A model generated the notes under the pieces. It searched no databases. It saw nothing but the letters and a program-made list of their open reading frames with translations, and was not told where the DNA came from. From contig CAVPJX010000004.1 of NCBI GenBank assembly GCA_963705545.1, forward strand, positions 186,001 through 250,000: a stretch of DNA of 64,000 nt, written 5' to 3'. The DNA is from DATBLY01 sp963705545. GTDB lineage: Bacteria > Actinomycetota > UBA4738 > HRBIN12. A program made the position numbers and the translations under genes. Position 1 is the first letter of the stretch; each line of letters starts with the position of its first letter. Positions 1 to 8,150 of the stretch are shown one piece after another.

Positions 1-2205
1 CCGCAGGACGATCCGTTCGGGCTGGCCGTCGGCGATGTCGAAGTCGTAGAAGGCGACCGGCGCCAGCGTCGTCACGGCGTCGAAGCGAGCCTCGACGGTC
101 TGCGCCTCGCGCTCCGCCTCCTTCTGGCTCGTGACGTCGAGCAGCACGCCCTGGAACAGGAGCGGACGCCCCTGGTCATCCCGCCGCAGCAGCGACGCGT
201 GGGAGAGCACCCACACGACCCGCCCGTCCTTCGCGAAGTAGCGGAACTCGAGCTCGAAGGGCTCCCCGGTCGAGGAGGAGCGTTCGGTCGCGGCGATCAC
301 CCGGTCGCGATCGTGCGGATGCAGCCGGGTCGCCCAGAACGTCGGATGGTTCCACTCCTCGGACGTGAAGCCGAGCAGCCGCTCGATCTGCGGGCTCGTG
401 TACACGAGCGGCGGGTCGTGCGGCCGCACCTGCCACAGGAACACGGTGGCAGGGAGATCCTCGACGAGGTGCCGATAGCGCTCGCGCGTCTCGCGGAGCT
501 CGGCCTCGATCCTGCGGCGCTCGCCGATCTCGAGCGCCATCATCTCGTTCGCGTCCTCGAGCTCGGTCGTGCGTTCCAGGACGCGGAACTCGAGCATGTC
601 GTTCGCGCCACGGAGCTGCTGTTCGAGGTCCTTCAGGGTCGTGATGTCTAGGAGCACGCCCTGCCACACGGGCGCGCCATCCGCATCCCGGGTGAGGATC
701 GCCTGGTCCCGGACCCAGACGACTCGGCCGTCGTTCGCGATCAGGCGGTACTCCTGGATCCACGGCTCTCCGGTCTCGGTGAGCCGGTCGTGCGCATCGA
801 GCTCGATCTCGCGGTCGTCGGGGTGCAGGAGCTCGATCCAGATATCCGGCTGCTCGAGCCATTCCTCCCGCGTGTAGCCGAGGACGTCCTCGACGTGCGG
901 GCTCACGTAGAGCGTGCGGCGCTCGTCGTCGGGCCGCATCCGGTACACGACCGCCGGCAGCTGCTCCACGAGCGCGCGGGAGCGTGCCTCCGATTCCTTC
1001 AACGCACGGGCGCTCGCGCGCTCGGCGGTGACGTCGCGCATCAGCCCCTGCCAGAACGCCCGGCCCTCGTCATCCCCCCAGACGAGCGAGGCCTCATCGG
1101 TGACCCAGCGTTCGCCGCCGTCGGGGCGGACGATCCGGTAGTCGGCCTGGAAGGTGGTCCGGGTCCGCACGGCCTCCTCCCAGACGCGCAGCACGCGGTC
1201 GCGGTCGTCCGGGTGGATCGCGTCGTCCCAGAGCTGCTGGTCGCCGGCCATCCACGCCTCGGGCGTGTGCCCCGTGAGCTCGACCAGCGGCGGGCTCACG
1301 AAGACCATCACCGGATCGGCGTCGTCGGTGCACAGGTACACGACGCCGGGGAGCCGTTCCACGAGGGCCCGGTAGCGTGCTTCGGAGTCGGCGAGCGCCT
1401 CCTCGGCCCGCTTCCGATCCGTGACGTCGAAGGCGATCCCCTGCCAGAAGAGCGGGGTTCCGTCGTCGGCCCGCACCAGCCTCGCGACGTCCTCGATCCA
1501 GATCACCCGCCCGTCGCGGTGGAAGAGGCGGTACTGCGTGTCCAGGACGCCGCCACGCTCGTGCGCGAGCGCCCACTCGTGTCGCATGCGCTCGCGGTCG
1601 TCCGGGTGCAGGAGCTTCCACCACAGGTCGCGGTCGGCCAGCCACTCCTCGGGCGAGTAGCCGCTGATCTCCGCCGTCTGCGGGCTGACGTACAGGCTCG
1701 CGGGCGCTCGCTCGTAGCTATCGATGTAGACGATCGCCGGGAGCGTCTCGACGAGCATCCGGAAGGGAGGGTCGCCGGGCGCGTGGTCGGGGGGCGCCGC
1801 CCCGTGCGCAGCCGAGACGTCCGTGACGACGCCGATCCACAGGGCGGGATGGCCAGCCTGTGCCGGCAGCACGCTCGCCTGATCGCGCACCCACCGGTAC
1901 GAACCGTCCTCCTGCCGGACCCGGTACTCCTGATCCCAGGGGCCCGCATCGATCCGATCGCTCGCGGCCGCCGCCGCGCGGATCCGGTCCCGGTCCTCCG
2001 GGTGCAGGAGCTCGTTCCGCCGGTCGGCGTCGGTCCGAAGGCGCTCCGGCGCGACGCCGATCACGTCGCGCGCCTGCGGGCTCACGTACAGCGGCGCCTC
2101 GTCGACGTGCCCGACCCGCAGCACGTACGCGACCGCGGCCATCGACTCCACGAGGTGCGGCAACAGGTCGAGGGGAAGCGTCCGGGGTGCGTCGTCGCCG
2201 GGCAC
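1..2205 (-). CDS. Multi-PAS sensor protein, 3' end cut by window edge
   Basis: The frame is open for 735 codons from a GTG at 2205 to the window edge, so the C-terminal output domain is not visible. It consists of consecutive PAS/PAC modules of about 125 residues. Each has a YVSP-type core, a W..LLHPDDR segment and a PAC tail such as WIEDVARLV or WVRDQAILT. I count five complete modules and the start of a sixth. Such proteins normally end in a histidine kinase, GGDEF/EAL or phosphatase domain; which one cannot be said here. The start is chosen because a TAGGCT box lies exactly 6 nt before the GTG, the leaderless layout of several other genes in the window. The modules resemble one another, suggesting expansion by duplication. 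No membrane segment is seen in the visible part. Confidence 0.85.
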   Translation of the reverse strand, partial: MPGDDAPRTLPLDLLPHLVESMAAVAYVLRVGHVDEAPLYVSPQARDVIGVAPERLRTDADRRNELLHPEDRDRIRAAAAASDRIDAGPWDQEYRVRQEDGSYRWVRDQASVLPAQAGHPALWIGVVTDVSAAHGAAPPDHAPGDPPFRMLVETLPAIVYIDSYERAPASLYVSPQTAEISGYSPEEWLADRDLWWKLLHPDDRERMRHEWALAHERGGVLDTQYRLFHRDGRVIWIEDVARLVRADDGTPLFWQGIAFDVTDRKRAEEALADSEARYRALVERLPGVVYLCTDDADPVMVFVSPPLVELTGHTPEAWMAGDQQLWDDAIHPDDRDRVLRVWEEAVRTRTTFQADYRIVRPDGGERWVTDEASLVWGDDEGRAFWQGLMRDVTAERASARALKESEARSRALVEQLPAVVYRMRPDDERRTLYVSPHVEDVLGYTREEWLEQPDIWIELLHPDDREIELDAHDRLTETGEPWIQEYRLIANDGRVVWVRDQAILTRDADGAPVWQGVLLDITTLKDLEQQLRGANDMLEFRVLERTTELEDANEMMALEIGERRRIEAELRETRERYRHLVEDLPATVFLWQVRPHDPPLVYTSPQIERLLGFTSEEWNHPTFWATRLHPHDRDRVIAATERSSSTGEPFELEFRYFAKDGRVVWVLSHASLLRRDDQGRPLLFQGVLLDVTSQKEAEREAQTVEARFDAVTTLAPVAFYDFDIADGQPERIVLR

Positions 2206-2211
2206 GGCCGG

Positions 2212-2217
2212 AGCCTA
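2212..2217 (-). promoter_or_regulatory. -10 box of the multi-PAS gene (leaderless layout)
   Basis: On the minus strand TAGGCT is followed by 6 nt and then the GTG start at 2205. Transcription would begin at or next to the start codon. There is no Shine-Dalgarno sequence. Confidence 0.5.
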
Positions 2218-2287
2218 CCGAGCGGGGCGACGCCGGGGAAGGGGACGGCGGGATGTCCCTGCTCTCGCCGGCCGCTAGGCTCCGCCC

Positions 2288-2374
2288 GGGAGGATGGCCG
2301 AGCGGACGAAGGCGACGGTCTTGAACACCGTTAGCGGGGCGACTCGCTCGTGGGTTCGAATCCCACTCCTCCCG
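2288..2374 (+). tRNA. tRNA-Ser, anticodon TGA
   Basis: The acceptor stem GGGAGGA pairs with TCCTCCC. The anticodon stem ACGGT/ACCGT encloses the loop CTTGAAC with anticodon TGA, which reads UCA codons. A long variable arm typical of serine tRNAs is present, and the T arm is GTGGG-TTCGAAT-CCCAC. CCA is not encoded. A TAGGCT box at 2276-2281 is a plausible -10 element. This is not tRNA-Sec, whose anticodon would be TCA. Confidence 0.95.
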
Positions 2375-2408
2375 CTCGCGCTCCGCATCGCTCGATGCGC
2401 CCGCTCCG

Positions 2409-2414
2409 TATCCT
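2409..2414 (+). promoter_or_regulatory. -10 box of hemE (leaderless layout)
   Basis: TATCCT followed by 6 nt and the GTG start of hemE at 2421. The same TATCCT-N6-start arrangement precedes the CDGSH gene (13388) and the MFS gene (41221). Confidence 0.55.
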
Positions 2415-2420
2415 GAGGCC

Positions 2421-3473
2421 GTGACCGCGGCCCCTTCCTCGGACCGGTTCCTGCGCGCCTGCCGCCGGGACCCCGTCGACCGTACGCCGGTGTGGTTCAT
2501 GCGCCAGGCCGGCCGGTACCTCCCCGAGTACCGTGAGCGTCGCGGGGACGGCGACATCCTGGAGACCTGTCGCGATCCCGAGACCGTCGTGGAGCTGACG
2601 CTGCAGCCGATCCGGCGGATGCCGGTCGATGCCGCGATCGTGTTCAGCGACATCATGGTCCCGCTCGCTGCGATCGGCGTCCCGGTCCGGATCGAGCCTG
2701 GCCGCGGCCCGGTGGTCGACGCGCCGATCCGGGACCGTGCCGCGATCGCGCGGCTGCGACCGCTCGAGCCCGACGAGGACGTTCCGGAGGTCCTCGAGGC
2801 GATCCGGTTGGTCGTCAAGGAGCTCGCCGTGCCGTTGATCGGGTTCGCTGGCGGGCCGTTCACGCTCGCCAGCTACCTCGTCGAAGGTGGGCCGTCGCGC
2901 GGTCACGAACGGACGAAGGCCCTGATGCTCGGTGATCCGAAGGGCTGGGACCGCCTGCTGGGCGCGCTCGTCGACATCGTGCTGTCGCACCTGCGCGCGC
3001 AGGCCGGCGCCGGCGCGGCCGCCCTCCAGGTGTTCGACTCCTGGATCGGGGCGCTCGACCCCGACGACTACGCGCGCGGCGTGCAGCCGTACGCCACACG
3101 GATCTTCGAGGGACTCGGTGACCTCGCGGTCCCGACGATCCACTTCGGCGTCGGGACCGCCGAGCTCCTCCCGTCGATGCGGCGGGCCGGCGGCGACGTG
3201 ATCGGCGTGGACTGGCGCACCCCGCTCGACGAGGCCTGGGACCGCGTCGGTCGTGACCGGGCGATCCAAGGCAATCTCGATCCGGCGGCGGTGGTCGCGC
3301 CCTGGGACGTGGTGGAGCGCAAGACCCTCGACGTGCTCGCCCGGGCGGCCGCCCGCGACGGGCACATCTTCAACCTGGGCCACGGGGTGCTGCCCGCGAC
3401 CGACCCCGGCATGCTCGCGCGGGTGGTCGACCTGGTGCACGAGCGGACCGAGCGGAAGGGGTCTCCGTCGTGA
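2421..3473 (+). CDS. hemE: Uroporphyrinogen decarboxylase
   Basis: 350 residues, the usual length for UroD. It decarboxylates the four acetate side chains of uroporphyrinogen III to give coproporphyrinogen III in the cytosol. The N-terminal substrate-binding segment FMRQAGRYLPEYR (R28, R32), the IVFSDIMVPL segment with the conserved aspartate, the FAGGPFTLASY stretch and the C-terminal FNLGHGVLP motif are all present. The start is a GTG preceded by a -10-like box and no ribosome-binding site, suggesting a leaderless mRNA. It overlaps hemH by 4 nt and heads a four-gene unit hemE-hemH-hemY-hemQ for the last steps of coproporphyrin-dependent haem synthesis. Confidence 0.97.
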   Translation: MTAAPSSDRFLRACRRDPVDRTPVWFMRQAGRYLPEYRERRGDGDILETCRDPETVVELTLQPIRRMPVDAAIVFSDIMVPLAAIGVPVRIEPGRGPVVDAPIRDRAAIARLRPLEPDEDVPEVLEAIRLVVKELAVPLIGFAGGPFTLASYLVEGGPSRGHERTKALMLGDPKGWDRLLGALVDIVLSHLRAQAGAGAAALQVFDSWIGALDPDDYARGVQPYATRIFEGLGDLAVPTIHFGVGTAELLPSMRRAGGDVIGVDWRTPLDEAWDRVGRDRAIQGNLDPAAVVAPWDVVERKTLDVLARAAARDGHIFNLGHGVLPATDPGMLARVVDLVHERTERKGSPS

Positions 3474-4489
3474 CGGCGACGCCACCGATCGGCGTCCTCG
3501 TGATGGCGTACGGCACGGCGAGCGGCCCCGACGACATCGAGCGCTACTACACGGACATCCGGCGTGGTCGGGCCCCTTCCCCCGAGCACCTGCGCGACCT
3601 GCGGAAGCGCTACGCCGCGATCGGCAACGTCTTCCCGCTGCTCGACACGACGCGGGCGCAGGCCGACGGGCTCGTGTCGCGACTGAACGCCGACACGGGC
3701 GCGGGATCCGTCGGCTCCTCGTCCGGCGAGCCGTTCCGCGCGTACCTCGGGATGAAGCACTCCCCGCCGTTCATCGCGGACGGCGTCGCGACGATGCGCG
3801 CGGATGGGATCGAGGAGGCCGTCGGGATCGTGATGGCTCCGCACTGGTCGGGGATGTCGGTCGAGACCTACATCGAGCGCGTCCGCCAGGTGACCGATGA
3901 CGACGGCGGCGGTCCGGCCTTCTCGTTCGTGCGCGGTTACCACGACCACCCGATGTTCGTGGCGTTCCTCGCCGCTCGCGTGCGCGAAGCGCTCGATCGG
4001 CTGGCGCCTCACGAGCGCGAAGCGGCGCTCGTGATCTTCTCTGCCCACTCCCTCCCGGTGCGGACCGTGGCGGACGGCTCGCTCCGATGCAAGACGTGCG
4101 ACTGCGACGACGGGTGCCGCTACCGATACGGACTGGGGCGAACCGCCGACCTCGTCGCGGAGCGCCTGGCGCTGCGGCATCACACGATCGGCTGGCAGAG
4201 CGCCGGCCGGACCACCGACCCGTGGTGGGGGCCGCCGGTCGAGGACGTGATCCGGGATGCCTCGGCAGCGGGTCATCCGGCGGTCGTCGTCTGTTCCGCC
4301 GGGTTCGTGGCCGATCACCTGGAGGTCCTGTACGACCTCGACATCGAGGCGCGCGCGGTCGCGGAGGCGGCCGGCATCCGTTTCGAGCGAACCCGGATGC
4401 CGAACGCCGACCCCGCCTACCTCGACGTGCTCGCGGCCGTCGTGCGCGACCACCTCGAGGAGGCGCGCTCAGACGCGTTCCGCTCATGA
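3470..4489 (+). CDS. hemH: Coproporphyrin III ferrochelatase
   Basis: 339 residues, GTG start overlapping the hemE stop (GTGA). It inserts Fe2+ into coproporphyrin III (CpfC) rather than protoporphyrin, as inferred from the neighbouring hemQ. Family features seen are the N-terminal VLVMAYGT strand, the MAPHWSGMS metal/porphyrin segment and FSAHSLPVR, which carries the catalytic histidine. An unusual insert carries C207-x2-C210-x-C212-x3-C216, a good candidate [2Fe-2S] ligand set. Iron-sulfur ferrochelatases are known, but in many actinobacteria the ligands lie mostly near the C-terminus, whereas here all four are internal. The next gene begins 22 nt downstream. Confidence 0.95.
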   Translation: MTATPPIGVLVMAYGTASGPDDIERYYTDIRRGRAPSPEHLRDLRKRYAAIGNVFPLLDTTRAQADGLVSRLNADTGAGSVGSSSGEPFRAYLGMKHSPPFIADGVATMRADGIEEAVGIVMAPHWSGMSVETYIERVRQVTDDDGGGPAFSFVRGYHDHPMFVAFLAARVREALDRLAPHEREAALVIFSAHSLPVRTVADGSLRCKTCDCDDGCRYRYGLGRTADLVAERLALRHHTIGWQSAGRTTDPWWGPPVEDVIRDASAAGHPAVVVCSAGFVADHLEVLYDLDIEARAVAEAAGIRFERTRMPNADPAYLDVLAAVVRDHLEEARSDAFRS

Positions 4490-4511
4490 CCCGAACCACG
4501 ACGGAACGCCG

Positions 4512-5864
4512 GTGAGCGAGGGGCGCGTCGTCGTCGTTGGTGGGGGCATCGCCGGGCTCACGGTCGCGTACCGGCTGCTCCGGCGGGGGCTCGACCCGCT
4601 CGTGATGGAGGCGAGCGATCGGCCCGGCGGCAAGCTCCGATCGGTGGAGGTAGGGGGGCTCCGGGTCGAGGCCGGCGCGGACGCGTTCGTGGCCCGCAAG
4701 CCGTGGGCCGTGGACCTGTGCCGCGAGCTCGGCGTCTCGACCGTCGCGCCCGGCGCGACCGGCTCGTACCTGTGGACGGAGCGCGGGCTCGCGCCGTTCC
4801 CGCGCGACGCCCCGTTCGGGATCCCCGGTGACATCGCCGACGTGTTCCGCTGGCCCGGCGTTTCGTCCCGCGGACGCCGGCGGGCGGCTCGCGACCTGCT
4901 GATCCGCACGCGGAGGGACGGGGTCGAGGAGACGCTCGGCGGGCTGCTCCGGCGACGGCTGGGGGACGAGGCGACCGACCGCGCCGTCGCGCCGCTCCTG
5001 GCCGGCCTGTACGCCGGCGATGTGGACCGCCTCTCGGCGCCGGCGACGTTCCCCGAGCTGATCGCGTGGGAGGCCGCCCAGGGGAGCCTGATCCGGGGCT
5101 CGCAGGCCGCGCGCCGGTCCACCGACCGCGCCGCCGCCGGACCGATGTTCCGCAAGCCGGCGGGCGGGATGGAGCGGCTGACGGACGCGCTCATCGCCGA
5201 GCTCGGGGACCGCGTCCGGACCGGGAGGCCGGTCGTCAGGCTCGACGAGCTCGGGGAAGCGGACGCGATCGTCCTGGCCACCCCGGCCTTCGAGACGGGG
5301 CACCTGCTGGTCGGGCGGGCGCCCCACCCGGCCGCCGAGCTCGCCGCGATCCCCTACGTCTCGACCGGCACCGTCGCGCTGGTCTACGCGGAGGGATCGC
5401 AGGCATCGCTCCCCGACGGAACCGGGTTCGTCGTGCCGCGCGGGCTGGCGCCCATGACGGCGTGCACGTGGCTCTCGAGCAAGTGGCCGGACGACGGGTG
5501 GGGGACCCGAGCCGTCCTGCGCTGCTACGTGGGCGCGGCCGGCGAGGAGGACGTCTTGGACGCACCCGACGAGGATCTGATCGACGCGTGCGCGCGTCAC
5601 GTCGCCGCGGTGGTCCCCTTGCCCGACCGGCCCGAGCACGCCGCCGTCCATCGGTGGCCGCGGGCGCTGCCGCAGTTCGAGCGCGGGCACCTCGAGCGCG
5701 TCACCCGGATCCGCGACGGACTCCCCGCGGGTATCTTCGTGGCCGGGAACGTCTACGACGGCGTGGGCATCCCGGACACCGTCCGCGGGGCGGGGGAGAC
5801 GGCCGAGCGGGTCGCCGCGTTCCTCGGCGCATCGCGACGGAGCGGCGAGGAGGCGGTGCCGTGA
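4512..5864 (+). CDS. hemY: Coproporphyrinogen/protoporphyrinogen oxidase (HemY/CgoX type)
   Basis: 450 residues from a GTG at 4512; the frame is open upstream into hemH, but the dinucleotide-binding fold begins right after this start. FAD-dependent oxidase of the HemY family, expected here to oxidise coproporphyrinogen III to coproporphyrin III with O2. VVVVGGGIAGL near residues 6-16 is the FAD Rossmann motif, followed by MEASDRPGGKLRS. The C-terminal FAD motif is IFVAGNVYDGVGIPD, and the substrate-domain phrases LLAGLYAGDVDRLS and FRKPAGGMERL are typical. It lies between ferrochelatase and HemQ and overlaps hemQ by 4 nt, which supports the coproporphyrin-dependent assignment. Confidence 0.95.
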   Translation: MSEGRVVVVGGGIAGLTVAYRLLRRGLDPLVMEASDRPGGKLRSVEVGGLRVEAGADAFVARKPWAVDLCRELGVSTVAPGATGSYLWTERGLAPFPRDAPFGIPGDIADVFRWPGVSSRGRRRAARDLLIRTRRDGVEETLGGLLRRRLGDEATDRAVAPLLAGLYAGDVDRLSAPATFPELIAWEAAQGSLIRGSQAARRSTDRAAAGPMFRKPAGGMERLTDALIAELGDRVRTGRPVVRLDELGEADAIVLATPAFETGHLLVGRAPHPAAELAAIPYVSTGTVALVYAEGSQASLPDGTGFVVPRGLAPMTACTWLSSKWPDDGWGTRAVLRCYVGAAGEEDVLDAPDEDLIDACARHVAAVVPLPDRPEHAAVHRWPRALPQFERGHLERVTRIRDGLPAGIFVAGNVYDGVGIPDTVRGAGETAERVAAFLGASRRSGEEAVP

Positions 5865-6532
5865 CCGACACGCTGTACGCGCTCTACCCGGTGTTCGTGG
5901 CGTCCGAGCTGTTCCGCGAGCTGGAGCCCGAGGAGCTGTCGGATGCCGTCCGGGAGCTGGAACAGCTGTACGAGGACTGGGCCGGCCGCGTCGATGTGCG
6001 AGGGACGTACTCGACCGTGGGGTTCCGCGCCGACGCGGACCTGATGCTCTGGCTCGTGGGCTCGACGCCCGACGACGTGCAGGCGTTCCTCGTCGCGTTC
6101 CGCCGGACGTTCGCCGGCCGGTTGCTCGACCTGTCGTGGACGTTCATGGGGGTCGTGAAGCCGGCGGAGTTCACGGCGGACCACCAGCCGGCGTTCGTCC
6201 GCGGCGAGCCCCCGAAGCGGTTCCTGAACGTGTACCCGTTCGTCCGGACCCCGGAGTGGTACCTGCTCCCGCGTGAGGAGCGGGGGCGCCTGCTCGCCGA
6301 GCACGGCGCGATGGGTCGCGAGTTCCCCGATGTCCTCGCGAACACCACGAGCGCGTTCGGCCTGGGCGACTGGGAGTGGATCCTCGCGTTCGAGGCCGAC
6401 GAGGCCGACCGGCTCGTCGACTGCATCCGCCGGCTCCGGGACTCGGAGGCGCGCCGCTACACGAAGGAAGAGGTGCCGTTCGTGACGGGCATCCGCAAGC
6501 CGGTCGCCGAGGCGCTCGCCGACCTGACCTAG
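5861..6532 (+). CDS. hemQ: Coproheme decarboxylase HemQ (ChdC)
   Basis: 223 residues of the chlorite-dismutase-like family. It uses peroxide to decarboxylate coproheme III to haem b, the last step of the actinobacterial/firmicute route. The start is the GTG overlapping the hemY stop. Visible signatures are FLNVYPFVRTPEWYLLP, with Y125 aligning to the catalytic tyrosine, and LLAEHGAMGREF, with H148 aligning to the proximal haem ligand. The arginine characteristic of true chlorite dismutases is not evident where expected, so chlorite detoxification is unlikely. Last gene of the hemEHYQ unit; a perfect inverted repeat follows 15 nt after the stop. Confidence 0.95.
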   Translation: MTDTLYALYPVFVASELFRELEPEELSDAVRELEQLYEDWAGRVDVRGTYSTVGFRADADLMLWLVGSTPDDVQAFLVAFRRTFAGRLLDLSWTFMGVVKPAEFTADHQPAFVRGEPPKRFLNVYPFVRTPEWYLLPREERGRLLAEHGAMGREFPDVLANTTSAFGLGDWEWILAFEADEADRLVDCIRRLRDSEARRYTKEEVPFVTGIRKPVAEALADLT

Positions 6533-6546
6533 GCGTCGGCGGAGAT

Positions 6547-6565
6547 CTAGTCCGGAACGGACTAG
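6547..6565. terminator. Bidirectional hairpin between hemQ and ppk2
   Basis: Perfect 8-bp inverted repeat CTAGTCCG-GAA-CGGACTAG between the convergent genes hemQ and ppk2; it includes the ppk2 stop codon. No T-run follows, as is usual in GC-rich actinobacteria. Confidence 0.6.
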
Positions 6566-7386
6566 TCGACGGGGGCCTCCGCGAGCAGCTCCGCGGCGTG
6601 GTCGGGCACGTAGGTGTAGATCTCGCGCGGCGGGCGCACGTAGCCTTCGTCCTGCTGCCGTGGTGGGATCTGGATGTCGGGGACCGGCTTCTCCTCCCAA
6701 GGGATCCTCGAGAGCAGGTGCGCGATGCAGTTCAGGCGTGCCTTCTTCTTGTCGTCGGCCTCGACCACGTACCAGGGCGCTTCCGGGATGTCGGTGTGGA
6801 CGAACATGTCGTCCTTCGCGCGGGAGTAGTCGATCCACTTCGTCCGTGAGTACAGGTCGGTCTCCGAGAGCTTCCACCGGCGCATCGGGTCGGTGATCCG
6901 CTTGCGGAACCGACGCTCCTGTTCCTCGTCGCTGACGGAGAACCAGTACTTGATCAGCCGGATCCCGTCCTCGACCAACAGCCGTTCGAGGATCGGGCAC
7001 TGGCGGAGGAACCGCTGGAACTCGACGGGTGAGCTGTAGCCCAGCACGCGCTCGATCCCGGCGCGGTTGTACCAGCTGCGATCGAACAGGACGATCTCTC
7101 CGGCCGCGGGGAGCTCGTCGATGTAGCGCTGGAAGTACCACTGGGTGGTCTGGCGCTCCGTGGGCTTCGGCAGCGCCACGTGCCGCGTCAGCCGCGGGTT
7201 CATGTGCTCGGTGATGCGCTTGATCGCGCCGCCCTTGCCCGCCGCGTCCCGTCCCTCGAAGATCACCACGGTCCGGGCGCCCGTGGCCGCGTGCCACTGC
7301 TCCATCCGGACGAGCTGTTCCTGCAGCCGCAGGAGCTCGCGCTCGTACAGTCCCTTCGGGTAGCGATCGGGCCGGACGTCATCCAT
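6562..7386 (-). CDS. ppk2: Polyphosphate kinase 2
   Basis: 274 residues, single-domain PPK2 that transfers phosphate between polyphosphate and nucleotides (ADP or GDP). The Walker A motif GRDAAGKGG lies at residues 45-53. The second conserved segment FDRSWYNRAGIERVLGY and the lid-region arginines (RRFRKRITDPMRRWK) are intact. Class I single-domain enzymes fit best in length and motif spacing, but the preferred nucleotide cannot be read from sequence. The ATG start has a TAGAAC box 6 nt upstream and no Shine-Dalgarno sequence. Convergent with the haem operon and followed by a shared hairpin. Confidence 0.93.
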   Translation of the reverse strand: MDDVRPDRYPKGLYERELLRLQEQLVRMEQWHAATGARTVVIFEGRDAAGKGGAIKRITEHMNPRLTRHVALPKPTERQTTQWYFQRYIDELPAAGEIVLFDRSWYNRAGIERVLGYSSPVEFQRFLRQCPILERLLVEDGIRLIKYWFSVSDEEQERRFRKRITDPMRRWKLSETDLYSRTKWIDYSRAKDDMFVHTDIPEAPWYVVEADDKKKARLNCIAHLLSRIPWEEKPVPDIQIPPRQQDEGYVRPPREIYTYVPDHAAELLAEAPVD

Positions 7387-7392
7387 ATCGCA

Positions 7393-7398
7393 GTTCTA
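7393..7398 (-). promoter_or_regulatory. -10 box of ppk2 (leaderless layout)
   Basis: TAGAAC on the minus strand, 6 nt before the ATG at 7386. Confidence 0.4.
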
Positions 7399-8043
7399 CC
7401 CCAGCCACCGCAGGTCGGTCACGACCGGGTGCCCGCGCGTGTCCGCCGGGATATCCTCGTTCGCCCGCAGCATCAAGCGGGTCTGGAGCCCGATCGCCGC
7501 GGCGCCGTCGCAGTACTCGGGCTGATCGTCGACGAAGACGGCGCGGGTCGGGTCGTCGCAGCCGACCACGGCCAGCGCCGCCCGGTAGATCGCCGGGTCC
7601 GGCTTCATCGCGCGGACCTCGAACGACAGGATCACCGCGTCGAACACGCCCTCGAGCTCGAGCCGTTCGATCACCGGCCGCGTCGAATGCGAGCAGTTGC
7701 TGACCAACGCCGTTGGGATCCGCCGCTCGCGGAGGGCGGACAGGGCGGGCAGGGTGTCGTCGTAGAGGTGCACCCGGTGCGTGAGCTCCTCGCGCTCGAG
7801 CTCGACCAGCTCGCGGATCAGGTCCGGCATCGGTTCGAGACCGGCCGCCTCGACCACGGCCGTCATGTCCCCGAGCGCGTCGGCGAACCCCCCGACGCCG
7901 CGGCGGGGCCGCGTCGCTTCGAACGCCTTCGCGAGCACCCCGTCGTCCAAGCCGGTTCGTGCCGCGATCCGGTCGCGGAGCCGGAACCACTCGCTCCACA
8001 CGATCGTGTCGTACAGATCGAGGAGCGCGACGTCGAAGGCCAT
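7396..8043 (-). CDS. HAD-superfamily hydrolase
   Basis: 215 residues. Motif I LLDLYDTIV (D9-x-Y-x-T, as in haloacid-dehalogenase and phosphoglycolate-phosphatase subfamilies), motif II LVSNCS, motif III lysine in RAMKPDPAIY and motif IV VFVDDQPEYCDGA are all present, with a helical cap between motifs I and II. A phosphatase or hydrolase acting on a small metabolite is expected; the substrate cannot be named. The frame is open further upstream, but the ATG at 8043 starts directly before the first strand and has a TACCCT box 7 nt upstream (8051-8056). Its stop lies 10 nt before the ppk2 start on the same strand. Confidence 0.85.
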   Translation of the reverse strand: MAFDVALLDLYDTIVWSEWFRLRDRIAARTGLDDGVLAKAFEATRPRRGVGGFADALGDMTAVVEAAGLEPMPDLIRELVELEREELTHRVHLYDDTLPALSALRERRIPTALVSNCSHSTRPVIERLELEGVFDAVILSFEVRAMKPDPAIYRAALAVVGCDDPTRAVFVDDQPEYCDGAAAIGLQTRLMLRANEDIPADTRGHPVVTDLRWLG

Positions 8044-8150
8044 GCGGCCCAGGGTATCGGCTTCGCCCCGGGGACCCGCGACGGGTAGGCTCTGGCCGCG
8101 TCCGGCCAGCCATACCCGACACGATCCGGTCCCGAAGGGAAGGAGGAGAG

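Noticed and set aside
2288..2374. tRNA with anticodon TGA considered as a possible tRNA-Sec
   Set aside because: tRNA-Sec needs anticodon TCA to read UGA and an 8-bp acceptor stem; this one has TGA (reads UCA) and a 7-bp acceptor, so it is an ordinary tRNA-Ser.
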